The position numbers and the translations under genes were made by a program. A stretch of 60,316 nucleotides of DNA from Reticulitermes lucifugus (lineage: Eukaryota; Arthropoda; Insecta; Blattodea; Rhinotermitidae): NCBI GenBank assembly GCA_026260175.1, contig JAKCWW010000941.1, positions 25,850 to 86,165 of the forward strand, read 5' to 3'. The notes below the pieces were generated by a model. It did not search any database, had not been told where the DNA came from, and saw nothing but the letters and a program-made list of their open reading frames with translations. This document shows, one piece after another, positions 23,501 through 34,800 of the stretch; within the stretch, counting starts at the first letter, position 1, and each line of letters starts with the position of its first letter.

Positions 23501-24358
23501 TCTCTACTAGGTATCTATTTCTATGCATTAAATAGAAAGAAGACTGCACAACCTCCTGTGTTTGAATAGTTTAACTATAACATGAACAGGAAACAAAAAC
23601 TGTCAATGAACCTACCTGTATGCTTTCAATTTTGGATTTGCTATCATAGCTGCTTCAAGATGAAAGCGACCATCTCCCAAGTAAATAAGGACGTCCACAT
23701 TAGATATTACAGGTGCTGTACATCCTAAAATTTCACCAGGTGAAAGAGGTCGACTTTGAGGTACTGTGACTTGATATCCCTCTTGCTTGAGTTGAGCTGC
23801 AACTCCCTGAAGTGTGGCAACAAACTGAATTGTGCTCACCAAACCTACCTTCACATCTGTCGAAAAATTCAGCTTTACGATGTTAAGAAAATGAAGAGCA
23901 TCAATCTTAATATCCACAAAAATGTACAAAACCTTTATCCCTGATGTCTGGTCAATAGGAATCAGACAGCTATGCCCATAATGAACTAAGAGATCAACGC
24001 CGAGGGCTTTAGCTGTATAATCATCAATACAACAAGCACCATACGTTACATCACCCATAATAACAGTATCAGCTTCCGTGAATTTTTCAATTATATCTGC
24101 TATTGTCGTGGCATACATAACCAAACCTTCTGGCATTTGAAGTGCGACTCTCTTCGCCCCCGTCTGACGTATACGCCAGACTGTCTTGGGTATCTCAAAA
24201 TTATAATTTTCTGGGAGATTATTCATTGCGCTTTTAAGGTTAACATCCTGAAGGAGTTCATCTGGAACCTTGTTGACCGACTTTACTGCAGGTTTAAACA
24301 CTTTTCTTTCGCTTTTAGCTTTCACTATCACAGTTGTATCCACGCTTCCTTCAAGCAT
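20561..24358 (-). CDS. DPH1: Diphthamide biosynthesis protein 1 (DPH1), complete, 3 exons
   Basis: Exons on the minus strand: 24358-23616, 22195-22030, 20896-20561. All junctions are GT-AG and join in frame to a 414-residue protein (human 443, yeast 425). With DPH2, DPH1 makes the radical-SAM-like [4Fe-4S] enzyme that moves the 3-amino-3-carboxypropyl group of SAM onto a histidine of translation elongation factor 2, the first step of diphthamide synthesis. The three cluster cysteines are present: Cys109 or Cys110 in 'GACCIDDY', Cys213 in 'EILGCTAP', and Cys340 in '[11 protein letters not shown]'. Other family landmarks are 'MPEGLVMYA', 'GHSCLIPID', '[11 protein letters not shown]' and '[14 protein letters not shown]'. 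Exon 1 carries almost 60% of the protein. Intron 1 (1,420 bp) contains a Penelope-type palindrome and intron 2 (1,133 bp) a foldback element. The short basic tail after 'LGPW' ends 'KCKGKEV'. The ATG at 24358 is 534 bp from the start codon of the divergent CRYM-like gene. Confidence 0.97.
21221..21369. mobile_element. Foldback element, decayed, in DPH1 intron 2
   Basis: The left end 'agattcaagtcttctaggat' continues 'gtgatgctgtgttgc'. The right end is 'gcccagaagacttaaatct'. The terminal segments pair and match the 16.4 kb copy. The inner arms are badly eroded. Confidence 0.6.
22563..23080. repeat. Palindrome with two outward hammerhead-like motifs, DPH1 intron 1
   Basis: The left arm (about 22563-22713) and right arm (22962-23078) are inverted copies; the left carries about 28 extra bases. 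Each arm holds a motif (22627-22669 minus, 23006-23049 plus): CTGATGA, a stem pairing GAACCT with AGGTTC, AAAAC, then ATGTA before GGAG. ACTCC upstream pairs with GGAGT downstream (stem I). The conserved G of GAAA is A in both copies. In the middle lies a perfect 23-bp hairpin, 22786-22808 with 22815-22837, with a 6-nt loop. Confidence 0.75.
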
Positions 24359-24892
24359 AGTTAATACCGTGTTAGACGTAAACTCTTACAGTCAGTTTCT
24401 TTATAATTACCTCCGTAACCTAACCTTAAACATCACAGAACCACGTCGCAATCGAATGACAACTATCGAACAATTCGATTGTTGCGTAAGAATCTATGTG
24501 AACATATGACATGGACATGTGACTCGTGCGTTGACCTCTGATCATGTTTCGTGATACATGACCCAGAACGGTTCTATCTATTGTACTGTAAGGGTCAGTT
24601 GTCTACATCTAGCCTCATTTTCAACATACAGTGACATTTGTGCACAGAGCGTTGAACCTCCGTATGTTAGTGCCGCGAAGTTTGTATAGACCAACTGTTA
24701 GACAAACAGCCCGAAATCCGAGGACATGCGGAACACGAGAAAGTGGTTAGGTTAGTCCGGTTAGTTCTCAGTACGTTACGTTAGCAGAGTCTTTTAAAAG
24801 TAATCATCTTCCTAGAATATAATACTACACTTTGACGCACAGTGCTTGCCTTCTTATTATTAATCGAAATTATTCAGCGTTAAAAAACAACT
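24359..24892. promoter_or_regulatory. Divergent promoter region, DPH1 / CRYM-like
   Basis: 534 bp between the two start codons. CpG is frequent here ('gaaccacgtcgcaatcgaat', 'acgttacgttagcag') while both gene bodies are CpG-poor. That pattern is expected for an unmethylated shared promoter. No TATA box is placed convincingly for either gene. Start sites cannot be read from sequence. Confidence 0.65.
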
Positions 24893-27800
24893 ATGACAGA
24901 CAGTGGCCCCTTATATTTGACTGATGAGTTTATTAGAAGTAATAAATTATTACAACTTCCCAAACTAATTCCTGCCATTCAAAATGCAATGGCTGCAGTG
25001 TCAAAAAATGATGAAGTGATTCAGCCACCTCGGACAATCATGAAAATTCCATCATTAAATGGGTGAGAAGAATGTATTTTAAACATATGGCAAATTATAT
25101 AATTATATAGTTATTTTGCTTGTTTGTGTGTGTGTGTCTGCATGATGAACACAAGTAAATAACCAGTCAAATAAAATTCTTAACTGTAAGTCATGTAAAT
25201 ATGTTACAACATTTTAATCTATTGTTTTGGCATGTTCCCTGAAGCAGTCATTAGAATTACACGGTATTTTTCCTTCTGGAAAAAGGGGTGCCCATATTCA
25301 GATGTGATGATACTTCTTAAGAGTTTTTTTCAGAAAAGGGAACAATAAACTGAAATTTAAAAGCATGCTAGCCTACCATTCTACTGGATGCACTGAGAAA
25401 AACTATAAAATTCTTAAGACAGAATAATTGATTTGGCAGCGGGGACTTTCATGGGTGTGTCCTGAATGTAATTCAGTTATTCTGCATGGCATAAGATTGT
25501 GCAGTAATGGTATTCCTCTCAGCATTTATGTAGTTAATATTCTGACTTGTATCAAGTTGTACTGTGAATGGGTCCACATTGTTAACTCTTTATATGTTTA
25601 TACAGGCTTACAATTTCACTATTGAAAGGCGACGTTAATGTTAAAGATTTTAAAAAACTGTCTCTTTTATTTAAACTTAAGTTTGACAATTCTTCTTTGT
25701 AACAGGGCTCTGCTTTCGATGCCTGCATTTTGTAAATATGATGATGCATTAGCTTGTAAGTTGGTGACAGCATATCCCAAGAATGCAGATAAAGGATTAC
25801 CATCTGTTCATGGCACTGTGTTGCTTTTCAACTCAACAACTGGTAAAGTTTGTGCTGTACGTAGACCTGTTGCAAACAACTATATACACGAGTCACTCAA
25901 GGCAAAGTAAATAAACTGGGATTTTCACTTTATAATTTAATAATTGCCAGGGAATTTATTTGGCAGCATAAAATGGCTGAAAAGTTATAATTCGTATGGC
26001 CATTTGCAGGGTCATGCCTACAGTTGGCCACATTTCTATAAACTGCTCTATGTACAGTATTTATTATTCTGAGTTCATTAACTTATTGAGTAATTTTCTG
26101 ACATTCTGTTACATACTTTATTGATTAAACTTATTTAACTCTTTGGCACAGTCTTTCTTGAAAATATATTCTGTTGGTAGAAAAATTCCCTCCTGAAGCA
26201 CTTGAAAATTCATTATATTGTTCACAAGAGTTTAACCAGTGGACTCTTTACTGATACAGTTGAAATTTATTTCACACCTTCACACATTATTTTTATAAAT
26301 TGCATTTCGATATTATTTTTAATCTACTAATTCTGTGAGCTTTGTAACCAAAGCTGTAGCTTCACCTTGCATACTAATATTTCCTGTCCATTACTCATTC
26401 ATGTAATGGTGAATGTAACAGCACTCTGAACCTTTATAAACAGTTTTTGGTTTAACTGTGGTATCCAACTCCTCATAAACAGATTATGGATGGTACCGAG
26501 ATAACGACCTGGCGCACAGCAGCTGCCTCAGCTGTAGCAACAGAGTATCTACACAATGGGACTGGAGTTTTGGCAATTCTGGGCTCTGGTACACAGGCAT
26601 GGAGCCATGCAAAGACCTTGGATTACTGTTTCAACTTTGAACAGGTTCTATAAATATTCAGTATGCAAAATGGAATGCATCTGTATTTGTTTGATGTTTA
26701 ATAGAAATGAGAAGAATGGGAATATGGTATCTGTAGTGCACAACGTAAGTTCACGTTTTCAGATCCGGATATGGAATCACAGGTATGAGGGAGCACAGAC
26801 ATTGACCAAAGAGCTGACAGCAAGAGGGAAGTATGCAGTGGCATACCACAGTGCAGAGGAATGTGTGAAGGATGCTGATGTCATTGTCACTGCAACATTT
26901 GCCTCTTCACCCATTCTGAAGGGAAAATGGATCAAACCTGGAGCACATATCAATGGTATGTGTATGTGAAAGCAACCAAACATATTCTAGTTGACATTCA
27001 TATACTCACTTCTGATAGAAACAGCCACACAACAGCATTCTTATATGGCAGGTGTGTTTGTGGATGGCAGTAATAAATTAACAAGAAAGAAAGAGCAAAT
27101 TATATCTGGGGAATGCTTGCTGCCATTTAGTTAAGAAACTTTCTCATTCCCTGCCTAAAAATTTACAGATTACAATATACAAACTTATAATTTTACTTGT
27201 ATGGGTGTGAAACTTGGTCTGTCATTATAAAATACAAATGTAGGTTGAGGGTGCTGATGACAATTCTTGATTCAACAGATAGCAGTAATAGGATAATGGA
27301 GTAAACTGCATATTGAGCAGTTTAGTAATTTGTACTTTTGACAGATATTATATTGATCATGGCATGTAGCACAAGTGGGATAACAAATTTTTTATCATAA
27401 AACCTTCAGGGAAAAAACCATTTCGGAGATAGAGGTGTGGATGTGAGAATAACATGAAACTGGATATTACAGAATAGGATAAGGAATGTGGATTCATCTG
27501 CTGAAGATGAAGACCAATGCCAGGCTCTTAAAACTTTCTAATGAACCTTCAGATTCTATAAAAGTTAGAGCATTTGACTATAATTTCAATGTATGTGTGC
27601 AGTGTGCCATTTTATCTTTACTGACCATGTTATAGTGTTGTAACAGCACATCCATGTGGTCCAGCAGGCCTTCAATACAGATATTATGTCCAAGTTAAAA
27701 TCTGGGCCTAGTGCCCATAATTGTGGAGAATTTAAATCCACTGGTGCTGAGTTGCTGACAGCTTTGCGAAATAAACTACAGGCTAGTGGTGACTGAAGAG

Positions 27801-28617
27801 CTTAACAGTGGTAACAGATGGATTTGTTTGCTAACAGCTGTTGGTGCTGGAATTAACCATCACAGTGAATTGGATGTTGATTTGTATAAAATGGCATGTG
27901 TCTATACAGACACTATGGCATCAGCAGAAACTGAACTGAAAGGACTGTTAGAACTAGGGATTACAATTGAAGAAGTGGGAGACATAATAAATGGAACCAA
28001 ATCTGCAGACCGAGGCACGATCACAGTCTTCCAGTCACTTGGTAAGGTCATTTCTCTCCATGCTGAACCTTGGTTTAACCTATTCAAGTATGTATGCATT
28101 ATACATACAAGCTGCGATGTATTAATACAAAAAATTATAGTCATGCCAAAACTGGCAGGGAAAATTAGCATTTTTATATCTTTATATACATTATACATTA
28201 TTTTTCTTTCTGAGGGAAAAATATAGGTATGTAAGATTGCCACAACTCTGTATTTTGTAGAGTGTACAAGTGTTTAGATGTACAAATAAATGCCTGAAGA
28301 CAAAGAATAAATTGTTAGAAACATCTGTTTTTAATGGTGGATAAGCCACAGAATTCAAATGCTGACAAAGCACAGAATACAACTGTGTAGCACTCTAGCT
28401 AGGCAATAAGTACATTCTTGATTGGCAATGACAAGGCTGATGTGAAAAGGATTTTTATAACATAATGAAATAAAAAGGCATAAGAAGCATGACAACTATT
28501 TAAGGTTAAACCTTTTATTACTGTACATTTTATCTCTTTTTGTTTGTAGGAATGGCAGTGGAAGATGCAGTGTCAGCAAAGCTAATATATGAAGAATACA
28601 AAAAAATTAAGAAATGA
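24893..28617 (+). CDS. CRYM: Ketimine reductase / mu-crystallin-like (ornithine cyclodeaminase family), complete, 6 exons
   Basis: Exons: 24893-25062, 25706-25856, 26483-26644, 26763-26955, 27838-28041, 28550-28617. They join in frame to 315 residues (human CRYM 314). The family reduces cyclic ketimines with NAD(P)H; the mammalian protein also binds thyroid hormone. Visible landmarks: Arg47 in 'QPPRTIM', Lys75 in 'DDALACKLVT', Arg118 in 'WRTAA', the Rossmann loop 'LGSGTQAWSH' (Gly141, Gly143, Ala146), 'RIWNHR', 'DADVIVTATFASSPIL', 'KPGAHIN' and the C-terminal 'GMAVEDAVSAKLIYEEY'. Donors are GT throughout; exon 2 ends GCT|GTACGT and exon 3 ends CAG|GTTCTA, a weak donor. After 'AVGA' the protein reads 'GINHHSELD' where mammals have 'SRPDWRELD', so substrate preference may differ. 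Intron 4 holds a LINE fragment. It is divergent from DPH1 and converges on ARPC1. Confidence 0.95.
27170..27560 (+). mobile_element. LINE 3' end, decayed, in CRYM-like intron 4
   Basis: Scattered matches to the LINE C-terminal tail in order: a 'tatgggtgtgaaacttggtc' block (the 'LYGCETW'-type position), 'actgcatattgagcagttta', then 'GKKPF' and 'CENNMKLDIT'. It has many stops and is older than the copies at 5.3 and 10.4 kb. Confidence 0.6.
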
Positions 28618-28856
28618 TACACAGCTTAAAATTCAACTGATGGTATTCGTTTGATACCACAGCCCATATTCATGCCTGTGAAATACAAATACCTGTAGTA
28701 ATAACAATGTAGTAAACATTCAAATTACAGCTGTCATTGTTCATCTGGTATTTCTATTGCTAAGCATAGACCAGAATTCTGCAGCAGTTATGTATACAAC
28801 CTAAGGGTTGCAGTTTTAATTTAGTGATCTCATAATATTGTATATATTCTGATGAC
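28618..28856. other. Convergent 3' UTR interval, CRYM-like / ARPC1
   Basis: Only 239 bp separate the two stop codons, and I see no AATAAA for the plus gene within it. On the minus strand the nearest AATAAA is the complement of 28513-28518, inside the last CRYM-like intron. The two mature transcripts therefore probably overlap antisense. Confidence 0.5.
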
Positions 28857-31800
28857 TTAGATAATCTTCATTCCTTGAATTGCATTTTCCAGTGACTGAA
28901 AAGTAAAACAAGTCAATTACTATGCATGGACGAATGCAAAAGATAAACAAAGTGAAAATATAGGATACACCTTGAGTAATTTGTGTAGGTTGGCAACACT
29001 AAAACTGTTATATCAGCAGAACCTCTACTATAACTAATGCAACTACCTGCAAGTCCCATGTGACAAGCTGACCATCCAGTCCACTTGTACTGACGCTTGA
29101 AGCAGATCCTTTGCCTCCCTTATACAGACACAAGCATGTAATGGCATTCTGATGGATTGTTTCCAACGTGGTATCACTTGTTTCAATACGGGCTTGCCGG
29201 TCAAGACTCTGGAACTTTCGCATGGCACTGCAATCAGATATATACAACTCAGTGATAAGTTTGTTCCACATGCTTCCTGTAACACTCGTAAATATTCATA
29301 CGAGTTACAACTATCATATGTTTGCTGTTTTACATTCTTAAATGGTGCGGAGGAGGAGGCAGTTCTCCCCTGTACTTTGTAATCACTCTCCCAGTATCAG
29401 TCAATACCTTGCTGTTATCTTTAAGTGGATTAAAATTTAGGACATTTCTCCCATGCACAAAAGGAAGTTTTTTAAAATACAGCAGGATAATATAGGAGTG
29501 TTACTGTTCTAGGACAGCACTTTGCATACTTTTGATAACACAGACTGGAATGTATGTTCAAAACCATTAAGGACCATTACTCAGCATTTATTAACGAACG
29601 GAACTTCACTTCATCTTAAACACAGACATATCAAAACAAACTGGTGCTACAATACCAAAAGTCATTTTAAACTAGTTTTCATTTTCCTGATTCGACTAAA
29701 ATTGTATTGCAGCAGGTGTATTTATTTATTTATTTGCATCACTGGCAGAGGAAAGTCATCCCTGTGATTCATTAAAAGCGTATGGGGGAATGAAGATGTA
29801 GTTCCAGATATTCATGGCTCTTGATGGGAATGGTTGGTCAGCTTCACTTCCTGCTTACTTTACTTTACCCTCAGGAAAAGAGGCCCCAGTATCCTTTGAA
29901 GAGAAGGCTGTGTGGGCCAACACAGCCAGTCTGAATGCTATGAAGAAGAGAGAAATCTGTTGCCAGAAATCAAACCACAATTCCTCAACCATTCTTCATA
30001 AAATTTCTGAAGTTTTATAACATCCTTAGAAATGATGTGTTAAAATTTGATGCCACATATGTTTAGTGCTAATGAAAATTTGCATACAGTTTCAGTGTTA
30101 AATACATGAAAATAATTTTCTTTTACGAATTTGCAGAGTAATAAAAATTTACAGATCTGCAATGGTATGCAGTCCACAATTTACAAAACTCTTGTCTAGG
30201 GTGTGAAGCTGTTTAGTTTGATAGATCGATATGAATGTTTCATTGGAACGTGCTGCCTCCCTCTTCTTGGAGTAAGAAGATGGAGGCAAGATGTTCCTCC
30301 AAACCACCTGTACCTATCCATCAAACTACATGATGTCACATCCCAGATCACAGTGATCTTCATTGTCAAATCTGACAGGATAACACACAACTCAAATGAA
30401 TTCACCTTTTCATTTCTTAATTAGTTCAACATACACTTACCTCAATCCACCAGCTTCTTTTTTCTGTGACATATCCAGTTTACAGTTCAGGTATAACTGT
30501 CCAGATTCATTTATAGAATACAACATCGGACAGCAGCTGTGGCCCTATAAAACAAAATTTAATACAGCAATTACACCAATTTCTTTCAGTTTAGCACTAA
30601 AGTTATTTAGCTCTGGACATTTTATGCTTGTACCTTGGTTACTGAGTTTGGTGGCTCCCTAGTCACAATACATCCTGAAGTTGTACTGCAGAAGACATTC
30701 TCCAGATATGGATACAATTATTTTAACGTGCTGAATGAGCAGTAGTGGGCAGCTGACAAAGGGTGGTCTTCCATCTTTGGAGTTGGGAATGGGATTAACA
30801 AGCCCTCATGGTGAATAAATAGTACATTACAAATTGTCACAGTGGACCTTGAACATGAATAGATATTTTGGAACAACTCAAGCAGTGGTACTGGTTTCTT
30901 AATCTAAGGGTGGAACATAGACTGAGGTATCTCAGTAACATTATTTGAATTTTAAACAAGTTCTGTCATCCATGTAAGGCATAAACTAGAGCTGTGGATT
31001 CTATTTGCTGCACTGACTGCACAAACAGTAATAACTAGCAAGTTAACAACAGATACAGTGGAATATTTTCACACTGACAACAGTATGATGATTCTCATTT
31101 ATGATCAACATACTTGGTTATCTAAATTTCTGGGATAAGTGAAATTATAACATTTGTATGGTATTTGTAAGGCTCATTGTGAACTTTGACTTTCCTCCTG
31201 CTTCTGTTTGCTGCATCATAAATGTCCAGTGGTTAGCATATATATTTAATATTCAACAATCTCCAAACACTGTCATACTGAAAATAGAAATAATAAAAAA
31301 GTATGTCAGTGTAATGATGATTGATCAATGCAAGCAGAACCATCACCTGAAACATTGTGTGCATTATACAGGTACTCTGGTCCTGTGAGCTATGCAGTTA
31401 CATGGTGACATCATACAAGTGTGACAGAAAGGCAAGTTTGTCTAAAGTGCTATTCAGTCTTAAAAAATAACCTTAGCTCATGGAACTTCTGTTCATCAAG
31501 TTAACTGCCAGTTCTGATTCTGATTTATCATGAAGATAAGAATTATTAAATTAAATTTATAAACACACGCCCATTTCCACATAAATGATCCTGGAAACTT
31601 TGTGTAATTACACTTCATCTTTTTACGTTGTGTTCACCGTGCATCTTGATATCAACTTTCAATTTCTTCAACCAACGAATGCACCTTTTTATTTCTGTTC
31701 AATTCACCCTACATATGTTTCGGCCGTGACTCGGCCATCATCAGGGGTACGTTGATAAGTTCACTTCACCAAATGGGGCAGTGAACAGTGAGGTGAACTT

Positions 31801-34800
31801 ATCAACGTACCCCTGATGATGGCCCAGTCACGGCCGAAACATACGTAGGGTAAATTGAACAGTACAGTTCAGTCAATTGCTATATGCAGTCTAGATCACT
31901 TTTGTCTTATATGTAGGTTGTAAAAACACTTTAAAACGGATACACGTTTAAAATTGTAAAATATATGTATAACACCCTGTATGGTAACTTAAAAGTCTTG
32001 TGAGAGTTGAATATACAAGGTTAAAATAGCAGCACAATTTTCTTGTTTTAGCTCGTCATCTTCAGAACACACAAAACCACGATTTTGTGCATCGATTAGC
32101 CAATGACTAGCTAAAAACAAGAAAATTGTGCTGCTATTTTAACCTTGTATATTCAACTCACACAAGACTTTAAGTTACTATACAGGGTGTTTTACATATA
32201 TTTTACAATTTTAAACGTGTATCCATTTTAAAGTGTTTTTACAACCTACATATAAGACAAAAGTGATCTAGACTGCATATAGCAATTGACTGAACATATG
32301 GATGTGAAATAGAGTATTTTGTGACCCCCTGAAGATGGTCTACAAGCAGACCGAAACATACGTAGGGGAATTTAGAGGAATTTAATAAACTATAAAATAG
32401 TTTCAAATGAATGTGCATTGGTTATTAAGTATTTGCTAATGTGTTAACTCAAAACATCAGCTTAATGAAATAATGAAATGTTACATTGAACACTATCTTT
32501 CAGCATGTCTGAGGGGATGAAAGTTCAGTTTTATGAGCTGATTACAAGAAAATAAGGATAAGTAATGATCATTAATTAAATAGTCATTGAACAAATTTTA
32601 CCATACAGTAGGTTTCATTATCAGGAAGGAGTATGATTTATGAAAAAAGGCAAACAGTTTTACAAACTTAGTTTGTTACCATACATTCTGAATACTCACA
32701 GCTGCAACCAGGGAGTTTGGTCCCACCCAAACACAGCTTAGGAATGGAAGGAACTCGGTACGCAATTTGCTCGCAGCCATTTGAGAAGTTGCATCAGCAA
32801 CAGAAACGGAAGAATCGTGTCCCACCCAGCATACACGATTTCCATCCCCAGAGAATGCAACACTATGAACCCAACCACCTAGGGATTGATCATATTAAGC
32901 TATAATTCTTTCCAGGTAAAATAAAATGAAACAATTTTACAGTTCTGAAACAACCAACTCAAATAAATGTAAGATTGGGGAAAGTGTAAAGTTTTGGGGG
33001 AAGAAAAAATTGTGTAACAAAGAAAAATGTAGTTTACTTCAGACAATCACTTTCGGAAACCATTTAAAATATGTATATATGTTTGAACACAACAGCAATA
33101 TGCAAACAGATGCAACATACTACATAACATGTTATTTTCTTAATATTATTCATGCTGCAAGTTCAGTACTAAGTGTTCTCCTACACAGTGCACACTACAT
33201 AACTGATTACAGGCACAAGATCCATATTAGGATTGAAAACAACTATAGACAGATGTTTGAATGCAAAAAGCATAAATATAAATGAACTGTAATCAAAGCT
33301 ATTCAAATAGACATCAATGGTTGAATGTCCTTTTAATCTAATTTTTAATAATGATAAATATATAAACATCAATTGCCAGTATTACAAATCATTTAAAATA
33401 CAGATAGCCTATAAGTTTTAAAACTTTCGCGGCGACATGATTCAATATAGTTTTCTCGGGCGCACAGCCGCGTCAATTCGTTTAAATACAACGTTTCGGG
33501 GACTAGCTCCGTCCCCATCCTCAGGCAAAACTGAAATCAGTTGAACAGATAGCCTTTCTTGCTGCAATATCCTACACATGCATGCTTTACATATCTGACA
33601 ATGATGTATACTTACGTATACATACTTTTTGCCTTTGTACTTCATTGTCCCTGAAGATGGCTCACTTAAGCCGAAACATGTCGAAGAGTGTATACCATAA
33701 GGTAATACAATATATATTTGTTAACTGTAAGTGCAGTTAGTTGGAATTATATGAATAACATGTTATTTGTTTAAGCAGTTGGACAGAGTAATTAGTTTTA
33801 TTTATTGAGTTCTCAATCTGTATAGTTCAATTTCAGTGCTGTTGCACATGACAGTAATAATGCCGTCAGTATACAATTTCCAAATTAGAAACACACATGT
33901 TCAGTAATGTACTGCAGCAAGGTTAGGTTACATACATAGCACTATTCTATTCCATACGCTCTCGTACACCTTTTCTAACACTTTTAGTCATCTGATCCTA
34001 ACTGTATAATAATTTCCGCAAATCAATGAAGTGAAACTTCTTACACGAGTTTTTTACTGTACACGCAAGTCTGAGATGCATGAAAACTGAAACAAAATGT
34101 TTATAAGTGTAAAGGGCTTTTAAAACATATGAAGAACACTAACATAATTTTTTAATCAATATCAATGTCTCACCTCCACCTGATGAATTAGGGAACTCTG
34201 CCAATAGCTGGCCCAGAGACATCTTCATTCCCCAGGGTGATGGCTGAGGCATTTCTTCTATATCCTTAATAAAGGCTGAAAACACCCGTACCTGAAGAAA
34301 TATCAATACTAAATGTTAGTGCATTTTCATTTTTTCAACTTGATAAAATACTACTGTGTACACTTATAAGCATGAAAATATGTTTACCAAATTTCATGCA
34401 AGTGCTGATTGTATAAAAAGGTTTTAATGTTAAGCAATTATTGTATATTTTGTAACTCCTGCCTATGGGATAGTAACGTTTGTTACAGTGAGTATGCATG
34501 ATAAATGAAATATTGATGAAAGTCCTTATGTAAACTGATAGCCTGTGTTAGCTAAGTCATTTGGAATTAAATATCTGCTTCAACAAGTTTTCATAAATAA
34601 AATAAAAGAGTTTAATTTACCTTAAAATCAGCAGATCCTGCCACTAGTAAGACATTGTTTGGATGCCAGTCAATTGAAGTGATTGTTGAATGAATTGGTT
34701 TTTTGATATGTTTTGATACCCACCAATCATTTTCACTTTCAAAATAGCAAACTGAGATCAGTCGAGCTCCAGAGCCCACAGCAAACTTGTTCTCTAACAA

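Noticed and set aside
26556-26969. 137-codon single frame as one CRYM-like exon
   Set aside because: It reads through intron sequence between 26645 and 26762. Removing that joins the conserved text in frame.
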